This document shows positions 14,261-20,993 of a stretch of 20,993 nucleotides of DNA, in pieces. The stretch is from a virus, in the IMG/VR virus record IMGVR_UViG_3300042565_002554, positions 1-20,993 of that record. The stretch is one strand, 5' to 3'. Position numbers and translations under genes: made by a program. Below the pieces are notes generated by a model. The model was not told where the DNA came from. It was given only the letters and a program-made list of their open reading frames with translations, and ran no database searches. How positions within the stretch are numbered: the stretch's first letter is position 1; every line of letters starts with the position of its first letter.

Positions 14261-16111
14261 ATGTCATATAAGATTAAAATATTAAAAGACCATCCAGTTG
14301 GATTCTGGCAACTAGATGACGTTGCAGTAAATCCAACTTTTGACTTTACTGATATTTTAGATAAATATGATACATACCAAGATCTTCTAGATGCGTATGA
14401 AGAATATGGAAACATTAACTATTTAGCAGAAGACAGTTCTGGATGCTCTAATTTTGGTTTATATGTAGGAGACTTTAATAATAATCCAAAACATTTTCCT
14501 TTATCTCCAAGCGGTAATTATTCTGTAGAAATTACATCCTCTAAAAGCATAGAATTTCCAATTGTTAATAGTTATTATAAAAACAATGCTCCTGGAGGAT
14601 TTGGTACAATTGATTATGGAGATAATGATTTTACATTAGAATGCTGGATGTATCCAGAAATAAGTACAGACTCTTTAACTACAATATTAGGAGACAGTAC
14701 AAAAAATGTTGGAATATTTTATGAAAATGGAAACATAATTTTTAAACTAGGTCAAGAAATTTTAGAGCATACTTTACCATTTATTAATAAATCTATACAC
14801 ATAGCCTGCGTGTATTCAGTCACAGAAGCTCACATATACATAGATGGTAATCTTTGTGTAAGTAAATTAATATCATCTAATCCATTTACAAACAACGAAA
14901 TATTATTAACTTCTGGACCTACATCAGACTCAGACGATAAGTTTTTAATAGATGACGTAGCGGTATATAGATACGGGCTGCCTTATGTAAAAATACTAGA
15001 TCACTATTCTAATCATAGCCATACTAATCCTTCTCAAATATCTCAAACAGATAATGGAGAATTCTTTGAATTTTATGACACCGATATAAGTAAAGTTTTT
15101 ACATATTCTTATCCTTTTGATAGAACATGGGAAGAATTAATAACAGACGATTTATATTATGATCAAACAAATAAATATATTCAAATTAAAAAAGGCGAAA
15201 CTTTTGATAGCAAAACAGTTATATTGACAGATACTATATATTTACCAGCGGCGACAATTATGGATTCTTCAAAAATAGAATGGTTTGGGGATAATGGGAT
15301 AACTGTTGAAACCAGCACAGACGGAATAGACTATAGCACATGTGTAAATGGACAATCTATTCCACAATACAAAATTTCACAATTTAATAGCAGCAAGGTT
15401 TTAAATATAAAAATAATAATGTCTTCTGGAAACATATCTAAGTATCTACCAAAATTATATAATTTAGATATTAGTTTTTATAATAATCAAATAATGTATT
15501 CTAAAAATGGATCAAGCTATTTATCAAAAATTCAAGACTTAGATTTTTATCTAGGTAAAGATTTGTATTCAATTGTAAACAGAGATCCAAGAAATGGAGT
15601 GCTAGTTCCAGAAAACTCTGGATTTAAAATTAATCTTTTCGAATTAAAACAGTCTATAGAATTTTTTTACACCCCTTATTCTTTAAGCAAAAGCCTACTT
15701 ATTAGCTCTATTGTAAGCGGGACAGGGGCGGCTAGTGAATATTCATGGAATACAAATGGGTCAATTAATAAAACAAATATAGCCTCTATATATGTTAATG
15801 GGGTAGATGTATCTGCCCAAACCCTAATATCTAATATATTTAAGGTAAACGATATACACCATGTGGTTATTAATTTTACAGCTCCAATATATGGGGAAGT
15901 TACAGTAAATTATAAATCCTCTGGATCAGTTAAATCTTTATATCAATATATGTCATTTTATAAGGAATTGCTAGACTATAATAAGATTATTAATCATTAT
16001 GATTTATATACCTCTAGGCAGTCCTATCAAACCAGCGGATCTTCCATAACCTTGTCCGAAAATTCAGTAAACCTATATAATAATGACTGGCTTGTGATAC
16101 AAAACTCATAA
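14261..16111 (+). CDS. Structural protein with LamG/concanavalin-like domain
   Basis: A 616-residue probable virion protein. The N-terminus (KILKDHPVGFWQLDD) and residues ~115-255 (NDFTLECWMYPEI, VYSVTEAHIYIDG, FLIDDVAVYRYGL) have the pattern of a LamG/concanavalin-A-like sandwich, which in phages often binds carbohydrate or decorates the tail. The remainder is beta-rich with many Tyr, Ser and Asn and no recognised domain; residues ~500-600 may be a second beta sandwich, since LYQYMSFYKELLDYNKIINHY resembles the end of such domains. AGGGGATAA precedes the ATG by about 10 nt. A tail or baseplate accessory, or a further receptor-binding protein, is the likely role. No Hint or proline tract is present. 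Confidence 0.65.
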   Translation: MSYKIKILKDHPVGFWQLDDVAVNPTFDFTDILDKYDTYQDLLDAYEEYGNINYLAEDSSGCSNFGLYVGDFNNNPKHFPLSPSGNYSVEITSSKSIEFPIVNSYYKNNAPGGFGTIDYGDNDFTLECWMYPEISTDSLTTILGDSTKNVGIFYENGNIIFKLGQEILEHTLPFINKSIHIACVYSVTEAHIYIDGNLCVSKLISSNPFTNNEILLTSGPTSDSDDKFLIDDVAVYRYGLPYVKILDHYSNHSHTNPSQISQTDNGEFFEFYDTDISKVFTYSYPFDRTWEELITDDLYYDQTNKYIQIKKGETFDSKTVILTDTIYLPAATIMDSSKIEWFGDNGITVETSTDGIDYSTCVNGQSIPQYKISQFNSSKVLNIKIIMSSGNISKYLPKLYNLDISFYNNQIMYSKNGSSYLSKIQDLDFYLGKDLYSIVNRDPRNGVLVPENSGFKINLFELKQSIEFFYTPYSLSKSLLISSIVSGTGAASEYSWNTNGSINKTNIASIYVNGVDVSAQTLISNIFKVNDIHHVVINFTAPIYGEVTVNYKSSGSVKSLYQYMSFYKELLDYNKIINHYDLYTSRQSYQTSGSSITLSENSVNLYNNDWLVIQNS

Positions 16112-16114
16112 TCC

Positions 16115-16131
16115 TGTCAATTGTCTTGACA
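16115..16131 (+). promoter_or_regulatory. Perfect 6-bp inverted repeat before the head genes
   Basis: TGTCAA and TTGACA flank a 5-nt centre, just after the LamG gene. The right arm is also a perfect -35 hexamer, but no -10 stands 16-18 nt downstream. It could be an operator or a small hairpin. Confidence 0.35.
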
Positions 16132-16156
16132 AAATATGGACTTTAACCACAAGTAA

Positions 16157-16165
16157 TGGTAGAAT
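16157..16165 (+). promoter_or_regulatory. Extended -10 element before the head genes (TGGTAGAAT)
   Basis: TG-n-TAGAAT ends 9 nt before the ATG at 16175, so a start site near 16172 would leave a leader of only ~3 nt. It has the same TGGTA(T/G)AAT form as the elements at 8978 and 11943. No matching -35 at the normal distance. Confidence 0.45.
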
Positions 16166-16174
16166 TAATACCTA

Positions 16175-16510
16175 ATGGATATTAAAAATGTTAATCAAAA
16201 GGTAATAGAAGAAACAACTTTAGGAATATACGTATGGGAAATGCCAGACGGAAGATGGATTGGCGATGACGATGGAAACTTTTTATCAATAACAGCTAAA
16301 AAGGGTAATCGATCAAAGATAGATTTATTGGCTAGAGAAGTAAGATCATTTGGAATATACGAAGGCCAACCTAAATTTTTATCAGGCAGACGTAAAATCG
16401 ATGATGAAGAATTTGAACACCAAAAACAAAGATTAGATTGGGGTCTAACACCAGATCCGCTAGATATCGGCGTATACAAAGATTCAATTAAAAATGGAGG
16501 AAAGCCTTAA
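16175..16510 (+). CDS. Small protein of unknown function upstream of portal
   Basis: A 111-residue protein that I do not recognise. It has a compact N-terminal beta-like part (LGIYVWEMPDGRWIGDDDGNFLSI), a central basic segment (KKGNRSKIDLLAREVRSFG), and an acidic/basic C-terminal part (KIDDEEFEHQKQRLDWGLTPDP). No signal peptide or membrane segment. Its stop overlaps the portal start (TAATG at 16508-16512), so the two are translationally coupled. Position suggests a head-related or packaging-related role, but no motif supports a specific one. Confidence 0.7.
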   Translation: MDIKNVNQKVIEETTLGIYVWEMPDGRWIGDDDGNFLSITAKKGNRSKIDLLAREVRSFGIYEGQPKFLSGRRKIDDEEFEHQKQRLDWGLTPDPLDIGVYKDSIKNGGKP

Positions 16511-18096
16511 TGGAATTTATTAATGATGATACAGAGTTTGTTCAAAATATAGATATATCAAATTCTGCTGATTGGGTAAGATTTAATGGCAAAGAGGTTG
16601 TAGTAGATAATGACCCATTTAATATCGGAGAATCAGAATTAAAAAAAGTTAATGGCCTTAGCACTAATTTTAGACGAAAAATGTCTAGAGAGTTTTCAAA
16701 AAGATTTATTGGTCAAGACGGAACTGGAACGCAACAAAATTTATTGCAACAGGCAGTTACTGGATATGCAATGTTCGATTTGGTTCAACCAGTCTATAAC
16801 CTAGAATACCTTTCAAAAATTTATGAAATATCACCGTACAACTACGCAGCAATTAATGCAAAGGTTGCAAATATTGTAGGACTTGGGTATACATTTATAG
16901 AAACAAAAAAAGCAAATGATGCTTTAGACAATATTTCAGACGACAAACAATTAGATAGAGCACGTAGAAAATTAAACAAGCTTCGCCAAGATTTAGATAA
17001 TTGGCTAGAAGAAACAAATGAAGAAGAAACATTTACAGAAACATTAATTAAAGCCTATACAGATTTAGAAGCTACGGGTAATGGATTTATTGAAATTGGT
17101 AGAACTACTTCAGGAAACATAGGATATGTCGGACATATCCCAGCTAAGACCATGCGTGTTCGTCGTTTGCGTGATGGATTTATTCAATTGTTATACGGAA
17201 AAGCCGTATACTTTAGAAATTTCGGTGATCAAGAAACTCCTAATCCAATAGCCGACGGAACAGATAGACCAAATGAAATTATTCATTTAAAGAAATATAC
17301 ACCAATGAACAATTACTATGGCTTGCCAGATATAGTCGCAGCACAAACATCAATGGCTGGCAATGAGTTTGCTGGTAAATATAATTTAGATTATTTTGAA
17401 AATAAAGCAGTTCCAAGATATATAATTACTGTTAAGGGCGCAAAGCTCTCACCAGAATCTGAAAGAAAACTATTGGAGTTTTTTCAAGTAGGCCTAAAGG
17501 GTAAAAATCATAGATCTCTATATGTCCCACTTCCACCAGATAGCCCAGACTCAAAAGTTGAATTTAAAATGGAGCCAATTGAGGCAAACTCTCAAGAGTC
17601 TTCATTTAATGTTTATCGTAAATCAAATAGAGATGAAATACTATTAGCTCATAGAGTTCCTATAAATAAAATAGGGGTTCCAGAGGGAATTAGTTTGGCG
17701 TCTGCTCGTGATGCAGATAAAATGTTTAAAGAGCAAGTATGTAGACCAGCACAAGATATTTTAGAGAAAAAATTAAATAGAATTATTTCAGAAAAAACAG
17801 ATGCATTAATGCTTAAATTTAATGAATTAACTTTAACAGATGAGGACACTCAGTCTAAAATTGATGAGCGATATTTAAGAATGCAAGTAATTACCCCAAA
17901 TGAAGTTAGAATTAGAAAGGGCATGGTTCCTAGGGATGGCGGAGATGATGTCGTTGATTTAAAAGCACAGGGAGCGGCAGAGCAAAGAGCCCAGGCTGGT
18001 AATTCAAGACAAAGAACTCAGGAGAGATCTGCAAATTCTCCCGATATTTCTGGGGAGGCCAGAAATCCAAAAGGTGAGGGTAGAACCACAGCTTAA
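16510..18096 (+). CDS. Phage portal protein (PBSX/HK97-type)
   Basis: A 528-residue portal protein: a dodecameric ring at one head vertex through which DNA is packaged and ejected. Family features include YNYAAINAKVANIVGLGY near residue 120, the LEATGNGFIEIGR strand, IPAKTMRVRR, EIIHLKKYTPMNNYYGLPDIVAA, and the downstream helix with LAHRVPINKIGVPEG and SARDADKMFKEQV. Length is usual for this family. The C-terminal ~60 residues are low-complexity and charged (AAEQRAQAGNSRQRTQERS), as is common for portals. The start overlaps the upstream stop codon. A terminator-like hairpin follows directly, which would reduce transcription into the next gene from this promoter. Confidence 0.93.
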   Translation: MEFINDDTEFVQNIDISNSADWVRFNGKEVVVDNDPFNIGESELKKVNGLSTNFRRKMSREFSKRFIGQDGTGTQQNLLQQAVTGYAMFDLVQPVYNLEYLSKIYEISPYNYAAINAKVANIVGLGYTFIETKKANDALDNISDDKQLDRARRKLNKLRQDLDNWLEETNEEETFTETLIKAYTDLEATGNGFIEIGRTTSGNIGYVGHIPAKTMRVRRLRDGFIQLLYGKAVYFRNFGDQETPNPIADGTDRPNEIIHLKKYTPMNNYYGLPDIVAAQTSMAGNEFAGKYNLDYFENKAVPRYIITVKGAKLSPESERKLLEFFQVGLKGKNHRSLYVPLPPDSPDSKVEFKMEPIEANSQESSFNVYRKSNRDEILLAHRVPINKIGVPEGISLASARDADKMFKEQVCRPAQDILEKKLNRIISEKTDALMLKFNELTLTDEDTQSKIDERYLRMQVITPNEVRIRKGMVPRDGGDDVVDLKAQGAAEQRAQAGNSRQRTQERSANSPDISGEARNPKGEGRTTA

Positions 18097-18101
18097 TTAT
18101 T

Positions 18102-18125
18102 AGGCAACTAGTTATTTGCCTTTTT
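18102..18125 (+). terminator. Rho-independent-like terminator between portal and protease
   Basis: AGGCAA and TTGCCT form a 6-bp stem around an 8-nt loop, followed by a run of five T (18121-18125). It lies 6 nt after the portal stop. A TTG at 18116 in frame with the protease lies inside the hairpin and is rejected as a start. Confidence 0.65.
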
Positions 18126-18151
18126 ATGTATACAAAGATAAAATTAAGCAT

Positions 18152-19456
18152 ATGAATATCGAAAAATCTTATTGGTCCAGTAATGGCGATGATATTAGTT
18201 TATCTATTCCTTTCACAAAAGTCAATCGTGAAAAGAGAACAGTTTCTGGTTTTGCAACACTAGACAACATTGATCAAACAGGAGATGTTGTAACCGCAGA
18301 GGCAAGCTTAAAAGCTTTTGAAGGTTTTAGAGGCAATATCAGAGAAATGCATTCATCCAATGCAGTTGGTAAAATGGTTTCATTTAGACCAGAAACTTAT
18401 TACGATACAAAATCAGGTGAATTTTATAATGGAGTATATGTAGATGCATACATATCAAAAGGCGCACAAGATACCTGGGAAAAGGTTTTAGACGGAACTC
18501 TTCAAGGATTTTCAATTGGCGGAAAGATTGTAGATTCAGAAAACGAAGTAAATAAATCCACAGGAAATCCAGTAAGATTTATTAAAGAATACTCATTGAT
18601 AGAACTATCAGTTGTAGATTCACCAGCAAATGAATTATGTAATATTTTATCTATTCAAAAAATGAATGGACAATTAATTTTTAAAGGAATAGCAGCAGAT
18701 ACCATTACGGAAAATATTTTTTATTGTGAAGATAGTGATTCCGTATTTATGTCAACAGAAGCAACCTATACCTCACCAGTAACTGGCAAACTAGCAAGTT
18801 TAATTGGCTGGGTAGAAACTAACGATGTTAACAAAGCAAAAGAAATAGATAAAATTCTTGCTTCATTTAAGAAGTCAAGATTTACGTTGCCTGAAACACA
18901 AATAGCAAAACAGGCAAACGCAAAAGGAGGTAATGAAGTGTCAGAAAACACAGAAACAGTAGCAGTTGAAGAAACTGCTCCAGTAGAAGTTTCAATCCCT
19001 GCAGAAGCAGTAATTGAAAAAGCTGTTACAGAAGATGTAGTAGCAGATGCTTCTGCCGAAATCGTTGAAAAAGCAGCAGACGTCTCAGAAGTCGTCGTTG
19101 ATGAACCTGATTTTGCAAAAATGTTAGGTGACCTAAAAGGCTTTTTCTCAGAAACTCTAAGCAAGGCTTCAGAAGCAAATGCAGCACAAGTTACAACTAT
19201 TAAAGAAACAGTTGAATCTTTTAGCAAGAGCGTAGAAGCCAGAATATCAGAGTTGGCAGAACAACACTCAGAACTCAACAAAACTGTTGAGAACATCAAA
19301 AACACGATTGATGGTGTAGAAAAGCGTGTCGATGCAGTAGAATCAGAGACTGCAATTAAGAAGTCCTCAGACCTTGGCGGGTCTCAGGAAGTAAAAATCC
19401 AAAAATCAAAATGGAATGGTTCTTTCCTCGGTTCCGTAAACGAACTATTTAAATAA
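18152..19456 (+). CDS. Prohead protease fused to scaffold (XkdF-like)
   Basis: A 434-residue head maturation protein. Residues ~1-175 match the XkdF/HK97-type prohead serine protease: KVNREKRTVSGFATLDNIDQTGD, catalytic His67 (REMHSSNAVGKM), Ser121 (LQGFSIGG), and IELSVVDSPAN. About 176-245 is a linker domain. The remainder is Glu/Ala/Val-rich, then a long coiled coil (EARISELAEQHSELNKTVENIKN) typical of scaffolds. Such proteases digest the scaffold and themselves during capsid assembly. I start at ATG 18152 (MNIEKSYWSSN), since the upstream TTG lies in a terminator; the ribosome site is weak. A strong internal site at 18923-18930 probably makes the scaffold part separately. The capsid gene follows 18 nt later. 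Confidence 0.88.
   Translation: MNIEKSYWSSNGDDISLSIPFTKVNREKRTVSGFATLDNIDQTGDVVTAEASLKAFEGFRGNIREMHSSNAVGKMVSFRPETYYDTKSGEFYNGVYVDAYISKGAQDTWEKVLDGTLQGFSIGGKIVDSENEVNKSTGNPVRFIKEYSLIELSVVDSPANELCNILSIQKMNGQLIFKGIAADTITENIFYCEDSDSVFMSTEATYTSPVTGKLASLIGWVETNDVNKAKEIDKILASFKKSRFTLPETQIAKQANAKGGNEVSENTETVAVEETAPVEVSIPAEAVIEKAVTEDVVADASAEIVEKAADVSEVVVDEPDFAKMLGDLKGFFSETLSKASEANAAQVTTIKETVESFSKSVEARISELAEQHSELNKTVENIKNTIDGVEKRVDAVESETAIKKSSDLGGSQEVKIQKSKWNGSFLGSVNELFK
18923..18930 (+). promoter_or_regulatory. Internal ribosome-binding site AAAGGAGG
   Basis: A near-perfect Shine-Dalgarno inside the protease gene, 7 nt before an in-frame GTG at 18938. It is the best ribosome site in the window. Confidence 0.75.
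18938..19456 (+). CDS. Nested scaffold protein from an internal in-frame start
   Basis: A 172-residue product identical to the C-terminal part of the protease gene, from residue 263 (VSENTETVAVEE). It starts at GTG 18938, with AAAGGAGG 7 nt upstream. It consists of an acidic Glu/Ala/Val-rich stretch, FAKMLGDLKGFFSETLSK, a long predicted coiled coil, and a basic end (KIQKSKWNGSFLGSVNELFK) likely to bind the capsid protein. This matches the known nested protease/scaffold arrangement of several phages (lambda C/Nu3), in which scaffold is needed in large excess over protease. The internal start is inferred from the ribosome site and the exact position at the domain boundary. Confidence 0.7.
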   Translation: MSENTETVAVEETAPVEVSIPAEAVIEKAVTEDVVADASAEIVEKAADVSEVVVDEPDFAKMLGDLKGFFSETLSKASEANAAQVTTIKETVESFSKSVEARISELAEQHSELNKTVENIKNTIDGVEKRVDAVESETAIKKSSDLGGSQEVKIQKSKWNGSFLGSVNELFK

Positions 19457-19474
19457 AGGGTAGGTAAACAAATT

Positions 19475-20533
19475 ATGAGCAATGAATTATTAGAAAAGGC
19501 AATTGCAACTGGCACAACAGCCACAGGCACTTTCGCTTCAACAACTGGAGGAGAGGGAATTCACACAGGGTCAGAAAGTGGCAATGGTGGATTACTTAAT
19601 CCAGAACAATCAGCTCGATTTCTAGACTACATGTTCGACGCAACCGTAATTGGTAAAGTCGCACGTACCGTTAGAATGAAATCTGATACAACTGAAATTG
19701 ATCGCATGGGCGTAGGCGAAAAGCTTATGAAGCTTGCGACAGAAGGAGATGACGCAAACAGTGGCAACTCTGCTGTGACATTCTCAAAAATTTCTTTGAC
19801 AACAAAGAAGTTACGTCTAGATTGGGAACTTTCAACTGAGTCTCTAGAAGACAACATTGAAGGTGCAGATCTAGAAGATCATATTGCACGTCTGATGGCA
19901 ACACAGGCTGGTAATGATATTGAAGACTTGGTTCTTAACGGAAACACAGCTCTATCATCTGATCAACTTTACAAAGCATTTGACGGAACAGTTAAGCTTG
20001 CAAAAGCAAACGGTCACGTAGTAGATGCAGGTGGAGCCGCAATTAGTCGTGCTACATTTAATAGCGCATTAAAGGCACTTCCACGTAAGTACAAGCAACG
20101 TCGTACAGACCTTCGCTTCTTGTCAGGTTCAAACTTGATTCAAGATTACTTATACTCAGCATCATTACTTGGTGCAGATGGATCAGCTAACCCACAAGAT
20201 ATCGCTTCAAGCGTTATCCGTGGAGGCGTACAGCCACTAGGCGGTCCAGCAGGATACGTAGCACCTTTCGCATTTGGTATTCCAATTGTTGAAGTTCCGC
20301 TACTAAGCGAGACACAAACTGGCTCATACTCAGGAGCAACAGGATCACACGGTGACGTCCACTTGACATTCCCAAATAACGTAGTTATTGGTATCAAGCG
20401 TGATGTAACTGTATACCGATTCTTCTGGCCAAAGAAGGACTCAATCGAGTACACAATGTATACTCGTGTTGGCGTTCAAATTGAGCAAGCAGACGCTTGG
20501 GTAGTAGTAAAGAACGTTAAGATTGCTTCCTAA
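19475..20533 (+). CDS. Major capsid protein (HK97-type fold)
   Basis: A 352-residue capsid protein, placed directly after protease/scaffold as usual. The N-terminal ~45 residues are Thr/Gly/Ser-rich, followed by LLNPEQSARFLDYMFDATVIGKVARTVRMKS and EKLMKLATEGDD, typical of phage major capsid proteins with the HK97 fold. The E-loop-like strand (FSKISLTTKKLRLDWELS), spine-like helix (LEDHIARLMATQAGNDIEDLVLNG) and P-loop end (IGIKRDVTVYRFFWPKKDSIEYTMYTRVGVQIE) follow. It looks richer in G/C-ending codons (CGT, GGT, AAG, CTT) than the dioxygenase genes, which fits high expression. A strong terminator follows 19 nt after the stop. AGGGTAGG precedes the ATG by ~10 nt. Confidence 0.92.
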   Translation: MSNELLEKAIATGTTATGTFASTTGGEGIHTGSESGNGGLLNPEQSARFLDYMFDATVIGKVARTVRMKSDTTEIDRMGVGEKLMKLATEGDDANSGNSAVTFSKISLTTKKLRLDWELSTESLEDNIEGADLEDHIARLMATQAGNDIEDLVLNGNTALSSDQLYKAFDGTVKLAKANGHVVDAGGAAISRATFNSALKALPRKYKQRRTDLRFLSGSNLIQDYLYSASLLGADGSANPQDIASSVIRGGVQPLGGPAGYVAPFAFGIPIVEVPLLSETQTGSYSGATGSHGDVHLTFPNNVVIGIKRDVTVYRFFWPKKDSIEYTMYTRVGVQIEQADAWVVVKNVKIAS

Positions 20534-20551
20534 TTAGGAATTAGTCTAAAT

Positions 20552-20581
20552 AAAAGCCCCCAATTAATTTTGGGGGCTTTT
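20552..20581 (+). terminator. Strong rho-independent terminator after the capsid gene
   Basis: AAAAGCCCCCAA and TTGGGGGCTTTT form a perfect 12-bp stem with a TTAATT loop, ending in a T-run. The stem is G/C-rich at its centre and A/T at its base, so it also works on the other strand. Confidence 0.93.
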
Positions 20582-20597
20582 CATTTGAATTTAGTAA

Positions 20598-20606
20598 TGA
20601 TATAAT
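20598..20606 (+). promoter_or_regulatory. Extended -10 element after the capsid terminator (TGATATAAT)
   Basis: TG-n-TATAAT lies 25 nt before the ATG at 20632, with a weak -35 (TTTTCA at 20578-20583, 17-nt spacer) inside the end of the terminator. Transcription would start near 20613 and include the AAGGAG site at 20621-20626. Confidence 0.6.
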
Positions 20607-20631
20607 TAAAGAACTAGACTAAGGAGAATAT

Positions 20632-20993
20632 ATGTCATTTGAGACATTAAAACTATCTGAAATAAAAAAAATAGCCGAAGACTTTGGCGTAGACATACAA
20701 GCATTAAAAAGCAAGAACGATATCATTGCATCATTAGCTGAAGAAGGCGTGACATGGTCAATATATCAAAAGACTATTAAAGACATAGACGACAATAAAG
20801 AAGAGATTGAAGTTTTACCAAGATTTGATGCTAAAAAGAGTCAAGACAAAGATTCAGTTTTAGTTAGAATGGAAAGAGCAAATCATAGATACGATGCTAT
20901 GGGATTTACATTTACAAGTACACACCCATTTGTAGCAATGTCTGAAGAACAAGCTCAAGAAATTTTTGATAGGGAGGAAGGTTTTAGATTAGC
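20632..20993 (+). CDS. Head/neck-region protein with HeH/SAP-like N-terminus (partial)
   Basis: An ORF open to the right edge (120 complete codons). AAGGAG lies 5 nt before the ATG. The first ~45 residues (LKLSEIKKIAEDFGVDIQALKSKNDIIASLAEEG) have the helix-extended-helix pattern of SAP/HeH/Rho-N-like domains, which bind nucleic acid or protein and often occur next to phage capsid genes. The rest (VLVRMERANHRYDAMGFTFTSTHPFVAM) is probably a beta domain and is cut by the window end. Position right after the capsid gene suggests a head-completion, decoration or neck protein. The product cannot be named. Confidence 0.7.
   Translation, partial: MSFETLKLSEIKKIAEDFGVDIQALKSKNDIIASLAEEGVTWSIYQKTIKDIDDNKEEIEVLPRFDAKKSQDKDSVLVRMERANHRYDAMGFTFTSTHPFVAMSEEQAQEIFDREEGFRL

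Noticed and set aside
16126-16165. TTGACA (16126) paired with TAGAAT (16160) as a full promoter
   Set aside because: The spacer is 28 nt, too long for a standard sigma-70 promoter. The -10 is listed alone as an extended element.
18116-18151. TTG start for the protease gene
   Set aside because: TTG 18116 lies inside the terminator hairpin and has no ribosome site; ATG 18152 is in frame and gives a normal protease N-terminus.
18766-19305. 179-residue minus-strand open frame
   Set aside because: Antisense of the scaffold region, Ser/Thr/Val-rich as expected from the complementary codons; no ribosome site or recognisable motif.

Overview
The window is part of the structural region of an AT-rich, tailed double-stranded DNA phage. 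All genes are on the + strand, packed tightly, with many ATGA or TAATG start/stop overlaps. The host is inferred to be a Gram-positive, most likely a low-GC (possibly aquatic) actinobacterium. The grounds are a PBSX-type portal, an XkdF-like protease, a PASTA domain on an adhesin-like protein, and -10 boxes placed 5-6 nt before start codons as in actinobacterial leaderless genes. No taxonomic marker is present, so the host call is tentative.

Layout. (1) 1-4707: three tail-fibre-like genes and the end of a fourth. They are built from common phage-fibre modules: an Mtd-like N-terminus, KAPLASPALTG-type repeats and shared C-terminal beta domains. (2) 4721-6070: two fibronectin-III domains, a 68-residue tract of only Pro/Phe/Tyr, and a C-terminal Hint (hedgehog/intein) domain ending His-Asn-Lys. 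(3) 6078-6136: a strong hairpin, then a perfect-consensus sigma-70 promoter. (4) 6160-11950: a run of nine genes. Six are different 2-oxoglutarate/Fe(II) dioxygenases, each with a complete HxD...H...(K/R) site. Two are a paralogous pair of unrecognised beta-rich proteins. One is a 39-residue CDGSH iron-sulfur miniprotein at 10481-10600. (5) 11958-13259: a collagen-like fibre. (6) 13261-14241: a second Pro/Phe/Tyr-Hint protein, with a PASTA domain in place of the FN3 pair. (7) 14261-16111: a LamG-like structural protein. (8) 16175-20993: head genes, comprising a small unknown protein, portal, protease fused to scaffold (with a probable internal scaffold start), a terminator, the HK97-type major capsid protein, a terminator, and the start of a further gene.

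The most notable feature is the middle of the window. A set of protein-hydroxylase-like enzymes plus a CDGSH protein lies between two copies of a '[fibre with conserved C-terminal domain] + [adhesin domain - Pro/Phe/Tyr tract - Hint]' cassette, and beside a collagen-like fibre. I infer a dedicated post-translational modification and autoprocessing system for phage surface fibres: the dioxygenases would hydroxylate Pro and/or Lys in the collagen-like and Pro-rich fibres, and the Hint domains would cleave themselves off or attach the adhesins covalently. The domains and motifs are directly visible; substrates and mechanism are inference.

No tRNA, CRISPR array, insertion sequence, integrase or reverse transcriptase was seen. 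No gene-free stretch exceeds 300 bases.
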